Positions 32,516 to 40,304 of a stretch of DNA of 64,000 nt are shown here, in pieces (position 1 is the first letter of the stretch; each line of letters begins with the position of its first letter). Position numbers and translations under genes: made by a program. The stretch is from Schaalia odontolytica (GTDB lineage Bacteria; Actinomycetota; Actinomycetes; Actinomycetales; Actinomycetaceae), in the NCBI RefSeq assembly GCF_024584435.1, contig NZ_CP102197.1, positions 1,736,001 to 1,800,000 of the forward strand. Direction: 5' to 3'. Below the pieces are notes generated by a model. That model did not search any database. It had not been told where the DNA came from and saw nothing but the letters and a program-made list of their open reading frames with translations.

Positions 32516-33789
32516 CACGCCACCGGGACCAGGACCTCGAGTCCTCCCAGGTAGGGACGCAGGGCCTCGGGCACGTAGACGGAGCCGTCGGCGCGCTGGT
32601 GGTTTTCGAGGATGGCGACGATCCAGCGGGTCGTGGCCAGCGTTCCGTTGAGGGTGGCGACCGGAGCCATGCCGCCCTCGCGGCGCTCGCGAATACCGAG
32701 CCGGCGGGCCTGGAAGGTCGTGCAATTCGAGGTCGACGTGACCTCCATGTAGCGCTCCTGGGTGGGCAGCCACGCCTCGCAGTCGAACTTGCGGGCGGCG
32801 GAGGTGCCCAGGTCGCCGGCCGCCGTGTCGATGACGCGATAGGGCAGCTCGACCTTGGCCAGCATCTCTTCCTCCCACGCAAGGAAACGCTGGTGCTCCT
32901 CGGCGGCGTCCTCGGGGCGGCAGTAGCTGAACATCTCGGCCTTGTTGAACTGGTGGACGCGGATGATCCCGCGGGTGTCCTTACCCGCCGAGCCGGCCTC
33001 GCGGCGGTAGCAGGTGGACCAGCCCATGTAGCGCTTGGGGCCGCCGCTCAGGTCGAGGATCTCGTCGGCGTGGTAGCCGGCGAGGGCCACCTCCGACGTG
33101 CCGGTCAGGTACAGGTCGTCGGCGGGCAGGTAGTAGATCTCGTCGGAGTGCTCGTTGAGGAAGCCGGTGCCTCCCATGACCTGGGGCGTCACCAGCGTCG
33201 GGGTCATCATCGGGACGAAGCCGTTGGCGAGCGCCTGGTCCATGGCCATCGTCATCAGGGCCAGCTCCAGGCGGGCACCGATGCCCTTGAGGTAGTAGAA
33301 GCGCGCGCCGGAGACCTTCGCCCCGCGCTTGGTATCGATCGCATCCAGCCCTTCCCCGATGGCCAGGTGATCCTTGGCCTCGAAGCCTTCGGCGGCGAAG
33401 TCGCGCGGGGTGGGACCCTCGTGGCGCAGGACCACGAAGTCTTCCTCGCCACCCACGGGGACGCCGTCGACGATGAGGTTGGGGAGCAGACGAGCCAGGC
33501 GGTCAGCCTCGGCGTCGGCGGCGCCCGCGCGACCCTCGGCTTCCTTCACCTGTTCGGCAAGTTCCTTGGCCTTGGCCAGGATTGCGGGGCGTTCTTCCTT
33601 CGAGGCGCGGCCCACGGACTTGGAGACCTCCTTCTGGGTGGCTCGCAGGTTCTCAAAGGCCTGCAGGGCCTCTCGGCGCTTCGCATCGGCCGCGATGATC
33701 TCGTCGACGAGGTCGGGGTTGGCTCCGCGGGCTCGCTGGGAGGCGCGGGCGGGTTCGGGGTTCTCACGCAGGGCACGCACATCAATCAT
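32515..33789 (-). CDS. serS: Seryl-tRNA synthetase
   Basis: 424 aa class II synthetase charging tRNA-Ser. The N-terminal coiled-coil arm runs from about residue 25 to 105 ([20 protein letters not shown]...). The catalytic core has the TSEV loop ([14 protein letters not shown]), motif 2 [20 protein letters not shown] and motif 3 around [18 protein letters not shown] (33796-33801) lies 6 nt before the ATG, so the transcript is probably leaderless. The HAD phosphatase gene follows directly. Confidence 0.97.
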   Translation of the reverse strand: MIDVRALRENPEPARASQRARGANPDLVDEIIAADAKRREALQAFENLRATQKEVSKSVGRASKEERPAILAKAKELAEQVKEAEGRAGAADAEADRLARLLPNLIVDGVPVGGEEDFVVLRHEGPTPRDFAAEGFEAKDHLAIGEGLDAIDTKRGAKVSGARFYYLKGIGARLELALMTMAMDQALANGFVPMMTPTLVTPQVMGGTGFLNEHSDEIYYLPADDLYLTGTSEVALAGYHADEILDLSGGPKRYMGWSTCYRREAGSAGKDTRGIIRVHQFNKAEMFSYCRPEDAAEEHQRFLAWEEEMLAKVELPYRVIDTAAGDLGTSAARKFDCEAWLPTQERYMEVTSTSNCTTFQARRLGIRERREGGMAPVATLNGTLATTRWIVAILENHQRADGSVYVPEALRPYLGGLEVLVPVA

Positions 33790-34082
33790 GGGTCCATCCT
33801 ATGCCAGGTGACCGCGCCGTGTCCCCCACCGCAGGGCGGGGGAAGGAGGAGGATCGCGCGGGCTCCCCAGGCGGCCCGTTCCTCCGCCGGGTGTTTGCAG
33901 CCCGGGCGACCCCGGGGGCCTCACGTCGGTGCAGCCGCCGCCCCAGCCCGCCCACCGGCACGGCGACACTCACATTCTATCGCGCCTGGCATACGCCACA
34001 CCCCTCGTCCACCGGCACAGACGCTCGCGGCGAGAACCGGCGCCCCCACTTTCCCGACCAGCAGGTCAGGATTACTGAATAG

Positions 34083-34115
34083 TTATCCACCCTTGGGGCA
34101 TAACCGTGTGGATAA
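34083..34115. promoter_or_regulatory. DnaA-box pair in the serS/DAGK divergent gap
   Basis: TTATCCAC (34083-34090) and TGTGGATAA (34107-34115, a perfect DnaA 9-mer) face each other. They lie about 110 bp before the lipid-kinase start. The rest of the 436-bp gap (33790-34225) is GC-rich; apart from the serS -10 no other signal is evident. Confidence 0.5.
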
Positions 34116-34225
34116 CTTCGACACACGGTCGCACCGACGGCGCCGAGCCGGGCCGAAGGACGACGAATCAGCATTCATCGGCCAATCCACAGCTTGTTCC
34201 CCGGCTGGAGCGATACCCTATACAC

Positions 34226-35539
34226 ATGGACGCATCGGCTTGGATACTGGGCGCGGCATGTGCCGTGGGTGCCATCGGAGTTGCTCGCGCGGCGACCACA
34301 CTGACGCGTCGGCGCCGCAGGAGACGCGCGCTGGCTGTCCCCGCCTCGGCCGACGACCCATCGCGTGGCCGCCCGCGCCCGTGGGTCATCATGAACCCCT
34401 CCAAGCACGCCAACCCCGAGGCCTTCAAGGACCTCATCAACAAAGAGGCGGCAACCCTTGGAATCGACCACGTCCACTGGCTCGAAACCACGCCCGAGGA
34501 CCCCGGCACCGGTCAGGCTGTGCGCGCACTCGACCTGGGTGCGTCAGTCGTCATCGCCGCGGGTGGGGACGGGACCGTGCGCGCGGTCGCGGCCGGGATG
34601 GCAGGGTCGGGCGTGCGCATGGGAATCATCCCCGTGGGAACGGGGAACGTCCTGGCAGGAAACCTGTCGATTCCCGAGGACCCCGCCCACGCCCTCGCGG
34701 TGGCACTGGGAGCCAATCACCGGTGCGTCGATCTCGCGTGGGTGCGGGTCGAGGGGATCCTCGAGGATTCGAAGTTACCGCCCGAGGGGGGGCTTCGCGC
34801 ATCCGCACGCTCCTCGAAGGACAGCCACGCGACCGACACGAGCGCCTCGACCTCACGGCGAGAACCCCGCGCCGACGAGTACGCGTGCCTCGTGATCGCG
34901 GGCATGGGCTACGACGGGGCGACGATGGCGGACACGGACAGCGAATTGAAGAAGCGCATCGGGTGGATCGCCTACGTGTGGGCGGGCCTGGGGGCAATGG
35001 GAGTCCCGCGCATGAGGGCACATCTGACCCTCCACGCCCCCACCACTGCGGCGGCCGACCCGCTCGGGGTGGGGGACCAGATTTCGGGCACGCTCGTCGA
35101 CCCGGCGCAGCCTTCTTGCCCCGAGGACAAGTCTCGGCGCAGGGACGAGGTGACGAGCGTGGAGGCTCGCTCCGTCATGTTCGCCAACGCCGGCGAACTC
35201 AAGGTCCTGGTGCTGGCCCCCGACGCTGACCTCTCCGACGGCCTCATCGACGTCGTCGCGGTGGACGCGCAGGCGGGTTTGCTCGGCTGGGCGAACGTGA
35301 CCTGGAAGATGCTCGGCCAGCTGATCGGCCTGCGCCCGGTCAACCTGCCCCTATCGACGGGCACCCTCGCCTTCCGGCAAGCCCGGGGCGCGTCCGTGAC
35401 CGCCGACGAGGCCCAGGTGTGTCAGGTGGACGGCGATCCGATCGGCGTCGCCCACACCATGCACATCCGCATGCAGGCCGGAGCACTCGACATTGCGGTT
35501 CCCGCCGAGCGCACGTGGATGGAGCTCCTGCCGAGCTGA
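34226..35539 (+). CDS. Diacylglycerol kinase-family lipid kinase
   Basis: 437 aa. An N-terminal hydrophobic segment with Arg-rich stop (residues 1-35) anchors it. The catalytic domain has VIMNPSKH, the nucleotide loop AAGGDGTVRAVAAGM and PVGTGNVLAGN, as in DgkB/YegS-type kinases. A second domain carries MGYDGATMA and the C-terminal VCQVDGDPIG. The family phosphorylates diacylglycerol or related lipids. TACCCT (34214-34219) lies 6 nt before ATG 34226; longer readings run into the DnaA-box region. Confidence 0.9.
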   Translation: MDASAWILGAACAVGAIGVARAATTLTRRRRRRRALAVPASADDPSRGRPRPWVIMNPSKHANPEAFKDLINKEAATLGIDHVHWLETTPEDPGTGQAVRALDLGASVVIAAGGDGTVRAVAAGMAGSGVRMGIIPVGTGNVLAGNLSIPEDPAHALAVALGANHRCVDLAWVRVEGILEDSKLPPEGGLRASARSSKDSHATDTSASTSRREPRADEYACLVIAGMGYDGATMADTDSELKKRIGWIAYVWAGLGAMGVPRMRAHLTLHAPTTAAADPLGVGDQISGTLVDPAQPSCPEDKSRRRDEVTSVEARSVMFANAGELKVLVLAPDADLSDGLIDVVAVDAQAGLLGWANVTWKMLGQLIGLRPVNLPLSTGTLAFRQARGASVTADEAQVCQVDGDPIGVAHTMHIRMQAGALDIAVPAERTWMELLPS

Positions 35540-35757
35540 GTACGGTTCGCGAGCCCCACAGAGCCATCACCGAATTACTAGGGGTTTGTGCAAGCGCAAA
35601 TCAACACTTGTCACGATGGTCACACAAGCAAAAAGACACGACTCGTGCGTAATTGTGCTGGATCAGATCAACTTCCATTCGACAATTTTGCGCCCCCGGG
35701 GCCACTCATCGCCCCGCGACCATCAGGATGCGCCGCACACTCATCCTCTTTGAACCG

Positions 35758-35802
35758 CCTCCCGTTCTTGGACATCGATTGAGAAGTCCGAGGAATGGGA
35801 GG
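35758..35802. terminator. Imperfect long hairpin downstream of the lipid kinase
   Basis: CCTCCCGTTCTTGGAC pairs with GTCCGAGGAATGGGAGG (one bulge, two wobble or mismatch positions) around a 12-nt loop. It lies 220 bp after the kinase stop in the 670-bp gap between convergent genes. It could be a terminator or a structured RNA element. Confidence 0.4.
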
Positions 35803-35920
35803 CTTGTGGTGCCTGTTGATCCTCGTGTGGAGCATGATTGTCTGCTGAGGGACAGTGAGATGGGGCGTTTCAGAGGCGTTCCGCGGAATGCCCGCGTGTT
35901 GACTTGTTACTTGGTAGTGC

Positions 35921-36001
35921 TACACCACTTAGCGGGGTATTACACCAGTTCGGAGGTGGTGCAACGCGCCCTAACTGGTGCAACACTCCCTAACCGGTGC
36001 A
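35921..36001. repeat. Array of 12-bp elements with about 20-bp spacing
   Basis: Consensus TRCACCASTTAG. Two plus-strand copies are TACACCACTTAG (35921) and TACACCAGTTCG (35941). Two minus-strand copies read CTAACTGGTGCA (35971) and CTAACCGGTGCA (35990) on the plus strand, and a degenerate fifth is GGAGGTGGTGCA (about 35952). TTGACT (35899) lies 16 nt before the first copy. The remaining DNA of 35540-36210 shows no convincing gene. Confidence 0.65.
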
Positions 36002-36210
36002 GGCCTGCCGGGTCTGGCTCGGATGGAAGCTTGCCGGGGTGCTATGGAGCGGCGTGCGACGCGAATGAGCTTGTTGCCTAGTGGCACTGCGCTGCTGAGC
36101 GTGGCATTGCACGAGATAGGAGGCCTGCCATGCCCCCGCGACTCGCGCACTGCTGTTATATCTAGCGCGAACCTGCCCAATATGTGCCCGTGGAGCGCGG
36201 TGATGCGGGG

Positions 36211-37218
36211 TCAGGCCAGCGGCCAGGACGGCGCGTGGCCGCCCGCATTGCCAGTGCCGTCGCCGCCGCGCAGCAGGTCCGCCACCCACGCGCGCCCCGC
36301 GTGGAAGGCCTCGTCACTGGTTCCGGGGGCGACCGATGCCCGCACTCCGTCGACGCGCGGATAGGATCCCATAAAACGCACCTCCGGTGAATACCGGTGC
36401 AGGCCGACCAGGGCGGCCTGGACGCGCTCCTCCCGAATGTGCCCCACAATGTCAATGCTGAAGGTGTAGTTGCCCAAGCCGTCCCCGCTGGGACGCGACT
36501 CGATGCGCGACAGGTCCACCCCGCGCACCGAGAACTGCTCCAGGAGGGTCAGCAGCGCACCCGACTCGTTGACGGGCAGCGCCACCTGAATCGTCGTCTT
36601 GTCCGCCCCGGTAGGGGGAGGGATTGCGCCGGGGCGCGCCACGAGCACGAAGCGCGTGATGGCACCGGGGTTGTCGGCCACGTCGCTGAACATGGCCTCC
36701 AGGCCGTAGGTCGAGACCGACACCGCGTTGCACAGGGCGGCATCGAAGGACGCATCCCCATCCGACAGGAGTTCCGCAGCGGCGGCCGTGGAGGTCGCCG
36801 GAACGTGAATCGCGCCCGGGAACGTCTCCTCCACCCAGCCTCGGCACTGCGCCCAGGCGTGCGGGTGCGTGCCGATCCGGCGAACATCCTCCGGCCTGGT
36901 GCCCGGAAGGACCGCCAGTTGAAACACCACGTGCACGTGCATTTCGGCGACGATGACGAGGGGGTCGCCGTGCGAGAGGGCATCCAGCGTCGCGTTGACG
37001 CCACCCTCGATGGAGTTCTCGATCGGAACCACCGCCCGGTCGGCCTCGCCTCGGCGTACCGCCGCGAGCGCATGCGGGGCGCTCGTCATGGGAAGAAGGA
37101 GCGCGCCGGCGGGCGCAACCTGGTGAACGGCCTGTTCGGTAAAGGTGCCGAATGGGCCCAGGAACGCGATGCGTAGCCTGTCGCCCGCGGGAGGGGGGCC
37201 GGGAATGTTCGTCGTCAT
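36211..37218 (-). CDS. pheA: Prephenate dehydratase
   Basis: 335 aa, monofunctional enzyme converting prephenate to phenylpyruvate in phenylalanine synthesis. The catalytic domain starts FLGPFGTFTEQA (20-30) and includes VPIENSIEGGV. The C-terminal ACT domain has the Phe-binding ESRP motif in SRIESRPSGDGLGNYTF, so feedback inhibition by phenylalanine is expected. TACCCT (37225-37230) lies 6 nt before ATG 37218. The C-terminus has a Gly/Pro-rich extension. No chorismate mutase domain is fused. Confidence 0.95.
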   Translation of the reverse strand: MTTNIPGPPPAGDRLRIAFLGPFGTFTEQAVHQVAPAGALLLPMTSAPHALAAVRRGEADRAVVPIENSIEGGVNATLDALSHGDPLVIVAEMHVHVVFQLAVLPGTRPEDVRRIGTHPHAWAQCRGWVEETFPGAIHVPATSTAAAAELLSDGDASFDAALCNAVSVSTYGLEAMFSDVADNPGAITRFVLVARPGAIPPPTGADKTTIQVALPVNESGALLTLLEQFSVRGVDLSRIESRPSGDGLGNYTFSIDIVGHIREERVQAALVGLHRYSPEVRFMGSYPRVDGVRASVAPGTSDEAFHAGRAWVADLLRGGDGTGNAGGHAPSWPLA

Positions 37219-37301
37219 GCTGTAAGGGTATCGACAGGCGCCCGAGCGGCGCGTACCCACCGATGCGCGAAGGTGTCAATGTGGCCAATCGCGCGGCTGC
37301 C

Positions 37302-39560
37302 CTATTCGAAGGCCCGCGCACCTCCCCCGGGGACCACGTCGCCGCACGCGGTGATCTTCCACAGCTTCGCGGTGCCCCCCGCGTCGACAAGCTCGAAGCC
37401 GGAGGACGTGTCCACGCCGTAGAAACCGGGGTGGCGGGTCGAACGCATGAAGTTGTAGTAGGCGCCGTCCTCTTCCTCGTAGAAGTGAGTGATGCCGAGC
37501 CGACGCACGACCTCGCACACCTGCGGATCGGTCGCGATGTTGCGGAACCCGTGGGTGAGCACCTTCTGGGAGGCGCTGTCGGCGTTGACGGTGCTCAGCT
37601 GCGGGAACACGGTCTTGCGTCCCGCCAGCATCTCGGCGTAGGCTTCGCCCGCGATGGGGTCGCCAACGATCAGCGCGTCCGGCGCGGTCGTGTACTTCAT
37701 GCGTCGCAGCATGGACAGTTCTCCGAGGCTTGCCATGCCGGGCTTTCCGAGGCGGCCGGGATCGTAGACGGAGGCGACCGCCGCGTTTCGCGCGTCGATG
37801 GCGCCCAGGCCCGACAGCACCAGGAGGAGAGCACCCACTCCGACCTGGATCGGCCATCGGGGCGCCTCGACCTCCTCGTGGACGCCGCGCTCGGCCAGAA
37901 TCCTGCGCAGGGATGTGGTCCACGCGGCGTGGATGAGGCGCACGATGGCCGCGAAACCGACCGCCATGAGGACGGTCAGTGCGATGTCCTCAACCCCCAT
38001 GATGCGCCGCGCATCCTTGTACCAGGGGGCGAGGAGGAAGGTGCGCAGCGCAGAATTGGGCGCGTATGCCAGGCCTGTGAGGAACGCCAGGATCACGTAT
38101 GACACGAGCGGCCAGTGCGCCACCGGCGCGGCCTCCTCGAGGAGGGAAGCCCACACCCCGCCTCGGGCCACGCTATCCTTCACGGACGCGGCGTCTTCCT
38201 CGCCTCGCACGTCCAGGCCGGCGGCCGACGCCGCCTGTTCCAGGGGGTCCGGGCGACGCAGGAGGGTGTGAAGGCCCGCGGTCACGGCGATGCCGACGAT
38301 CAGGAGGCCGAGCTGGACGAGGGACCACTGGGTCATGCCGGACGTGGGAGAGAAGGGCGGGTAGGGCAGGAAGGCGTGGGAGAATGCCTCGCTCCAGCTG
38401 CTTCCGTCGCGCCTGTACATGCCCATCGCCTGAATCTTCGGGGAGGACAACGCGGCCAGGGGCGCGGCGACGACCACCGCGCCGACGCCGGCCCAGGCGA
38501 GGGCCGCGACGCGGCCACGTCTTCCCAGCCCAAACGCGCGTCGAGCGAGGGACGCGAGCGAGGCAAGGAGGGGGGCGATCAGGAAAGCGAGGATGGAGAA
38601 GGCCGCGCTGGGGTGGGACCCGACGAGGCCGATGCACCCGATCAGCAGGAAGATGCCTTGGGGGATGCGGCGCGTGAAGGCCCGAGGCCCCTGCCCGCCG
38701 CGCACGTCCTCCCCAAGTCGGCGTCCGGCGAGGATAGCGAGTGCGGCCAGGCCGGGAACCAGGGAGGTGCCCGTCGCGTTGGGCCACTGGTTGTACATGG
38801 TGAGGGCGTCGGCGGGCATGTTGAGCAGCGCGCCGCCGATCACGGGGGCGGCGATGATCGCCGAGCGCGAGGAGGTGAGCACGGACACCAGGGCGGCCAG
38901 GCCGGTGACCCACACGACCATGAGGGCAAGTGAGGACACGTTGGCAGTTTGGACGACGGAGTCAAAACGCGAGAACAGGGCGACGAATGCGTGCCATCCC
39001 GTCGGGTAGTAGACGCGGCGCCCTCCGTAGAGCTCGTGGAGCCCGCCGAAGGGGCTGGCGTCCTTGCCGTAGAGGATTGCGTGGACGCCGTTCTGGTGGA
39101 ACGTCGGATCCCACTGCTGGACCGGGTTCGCGGGGTGTGCGACGGTGACGAGCGGCCAGGCGGCCAGCAGGAAGCCCACGAGGATCGCGCCCCAGGTGGC
39201 CGCGCGGATCGCCGCCTGGGCGCCGCCGATGGGGACGCGCACGCCGATGGCCTCGCGCAAGGTCAGGCCTTTGAGGGAGAATCCCCCGTTGGTTCGACGA
39301 AAGTAGCTCAGGCTCCACGCCCCTGCCCCTCCCAGGGCGCTGAGCCCGAGGACGGGAAGGACGCTCGAACGCTCCCATTCGATACCGAGGGCGGGGTATG
39401 CCACGGAGAGAACGGTCACCAGCCCGAAGGTGAACGCGGGCGCTGCGCCGACTCCCACCAGGGACGAACGCACGCCCGCCCGCAGCCACATGAAGCCCGG
39501 GAGCACCAGGGCCACCATCATGGCGAGGAGGGTCGGGAGCAGCATCCACCAGGCGAACAC
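37302..39560 (-). CDS. DUF6541-like polytopic membrane protein
   Basis: 752 aa with about fourteen hydrophobic segments and a C-terminal soluble domain. The loop FHQNGVHAILYGKDASP followed by YYPTGWHAFVALF is characteristic of actinobacterial DUF6541-type proteins, which look like GT-C glycosyltransferases but are uncharacterised. GTG 39560 is used because AAGGAG, inside the last codons of the upstream dedA-like gene, lies 7 nt before it. It is transcribed behind the DedA gene and before pheA. A role in cell-envelope glycosylation is inference. Confidence 0.82.
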   Translation of the reverse strand: MFAWWMLLPTLLAMMVALVLPGFMWLRAGVRSSLVGVGAAPAFTFGLVTVLSVAYPALGIEWERSSVLPVLGLSALGGAGAWSLSYFRRTNGGFSLKGLTLREAIGVRVPIGGAQAAIRAATWGAILVGFLLAAWPLVTVAHPANPVQQWDPTFHQNGVHAILYGKDASPFGGLHELYGGRRVYYPTGWHAFVALFSRFDSVVQTANVSSLALMVVWVTGLAALVSVLTSSRSAIIAAPVIGGALLNMPADALTMYNQWPNATGTSLVPGLAALAILAGRRLGEDVRGGQGPRAFTRRIPQGIFLLIGCIGLVGSHPSAAFSILAFLIAPLLASLASLARRAFGLGRRGRVAALAWAGVGAVVVAAPLAALSSPKIQAMGMYRRDGSSWSEAFSHAFLPYPPFSPTSGMTQWSLVQLGLLIVGIAVTAGLHTLLRRPDPLEQAASAAGLDVRGEEDAASVKDSVARGGVWASLLEEAAPVAHWPLVSYVILAFLTGLAYAPNSALRTFLLAPWYKDARRIMGVEDIALTVLMAVGFAAIVRLIHAAWTTSLRRILAERGVHEEVEAPRWPIQVGVGALLLVLSGLGAIDARNAAVASVYDPGRLGKPGMASLGELSMLRRMKYTTAPDALIVGDPIAGEAYAEMLAGRKTVFPQLSTVNADSASQKVLTHGFRNIATDPQVCEVVRRLGITHFYEEEDGAYYNFMRSTRHPGFYGVDTSSGFELVDAGGTAKLWKITACGDVVPGGGARAFE

Positions 39561-39564
39561 GCTC

Positions 39565-40230
39565 TTACTCCTTGTCGGCGTGGGCGCGACGCTTGCCGAT
39601 GACCTCGATGAGGACGGGCGTGGCAGAGACCAGGATGATGACGGCGAGGATCAGCGTCAGGTTGTCGTGGACGAAGGGAACGTTGCCCAGGAGCGCACCC
39701 ACGAGGATGAAGCCCGCTCCCCAGATGAGCGCACCCAGGGTGTTGAAGGCGAGGAACTTCGGGTAGGGGTAGCGGGCAATGCCGGCCGCGATCGGGATGA
39801 ACGTGCGCACGAAGGGGATGAAGCGCCCGATGAGGAGCGAGCGCCCACCGTAGTTCGTGAAGTAGTGCTCGGCCTTCTCTAGGTGCTTCGTCTTCAACAC
39901 GCGCGCGTCGGGCTTGAAGAAGCGGCGCCCCCACGTGGCGCCCAGGAAGTAGCCGATCTGGGCGCCAACGAAGGCTGCGACGACAACCAGGGCGATCAGC
40001 GTCGGCAGGTGCAGGCCGAGGCGATCGTGCAGGAGTCCGGCGGTGAAGAGCATGGACTCGCCCGGCAGGACGGGGAAGAGGACCCCTGACTCGATGAGGA
40101 CGATGAACATCGTTCCCCAGAGGACCCACGGCCCCATGGCGACGAGAAGGGTCTCGGGATTTTTGAACCACTCGATAACGGTGTGCAGCATCGACGGATC
40201 CGATGCGCTCACGAGTGTCGACCAGGTCAC
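39565..40230 (-). CDS. DedA-family membrane protein
   Basis: 221 aa with four to five hydrophobic segments. Family motifs: ESGVLFPVLPGESMLFTAG and FGGRSLLIGRFIPFVRTFIPIAAG (here YGGRSLLIGRFIPFVRTF). DedA proteins are linked to lipid-carrier recycling and membrane homeostasis. The start GTG 40230 is uncertain; an internal ATG 13 codons later is possible. The stop is 4 nt before the next gene, which borrows its ribosome site from this gene's end. Confidence 0.9.
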   Translation of the reverse strand: MTWSTLVSASDPSMLHTVIEWFKNPETLLVAMGPWVLWGTMFIVLIESGVLFPVLPGESMLFTAGLLHDRLGLHLPTLIALVVVAAFVGAQIGYFLGATWGRRFFKPDARVLKTKHLEKAEHYFTNYGGRSLLIGRFIPFVRTFIPIAAGIARYPYPKFLAFNTLGALIWGAGFILVGALLGNVPFVHDNLTLILAVIILVSATPVLIEVIGKRRAHADKE

Positions 40231-40304
40231 GATAGGGCCCTTTTCTGCTGGGAATGTATCCCCCTAACCCTACCTTTCTTGACCGCGAATATAGGATGGT
40301 CAGC

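Noticed and set aside
33790..34225. T-box or replication origin in the serS upstream gap
   Set aside because: No T-box sequence or specifier stem is visible and serS appears leaderless. Two DnaA boxes alone, without dnaA or dnaN, do not make an origin.
32356..35229. 957-aa plus-strand open frame
   Set aside because: It runs antisense through the HAD phosphatase and serS genes and then out of frame through the lipid kinase; low-complexity composition.
35653..36081. Possible 142-aa gene in the gap before pheA
   Set aside because: No ribosome site, no hydrophobic core or motif, and it runs through the 12-bp repeat array.
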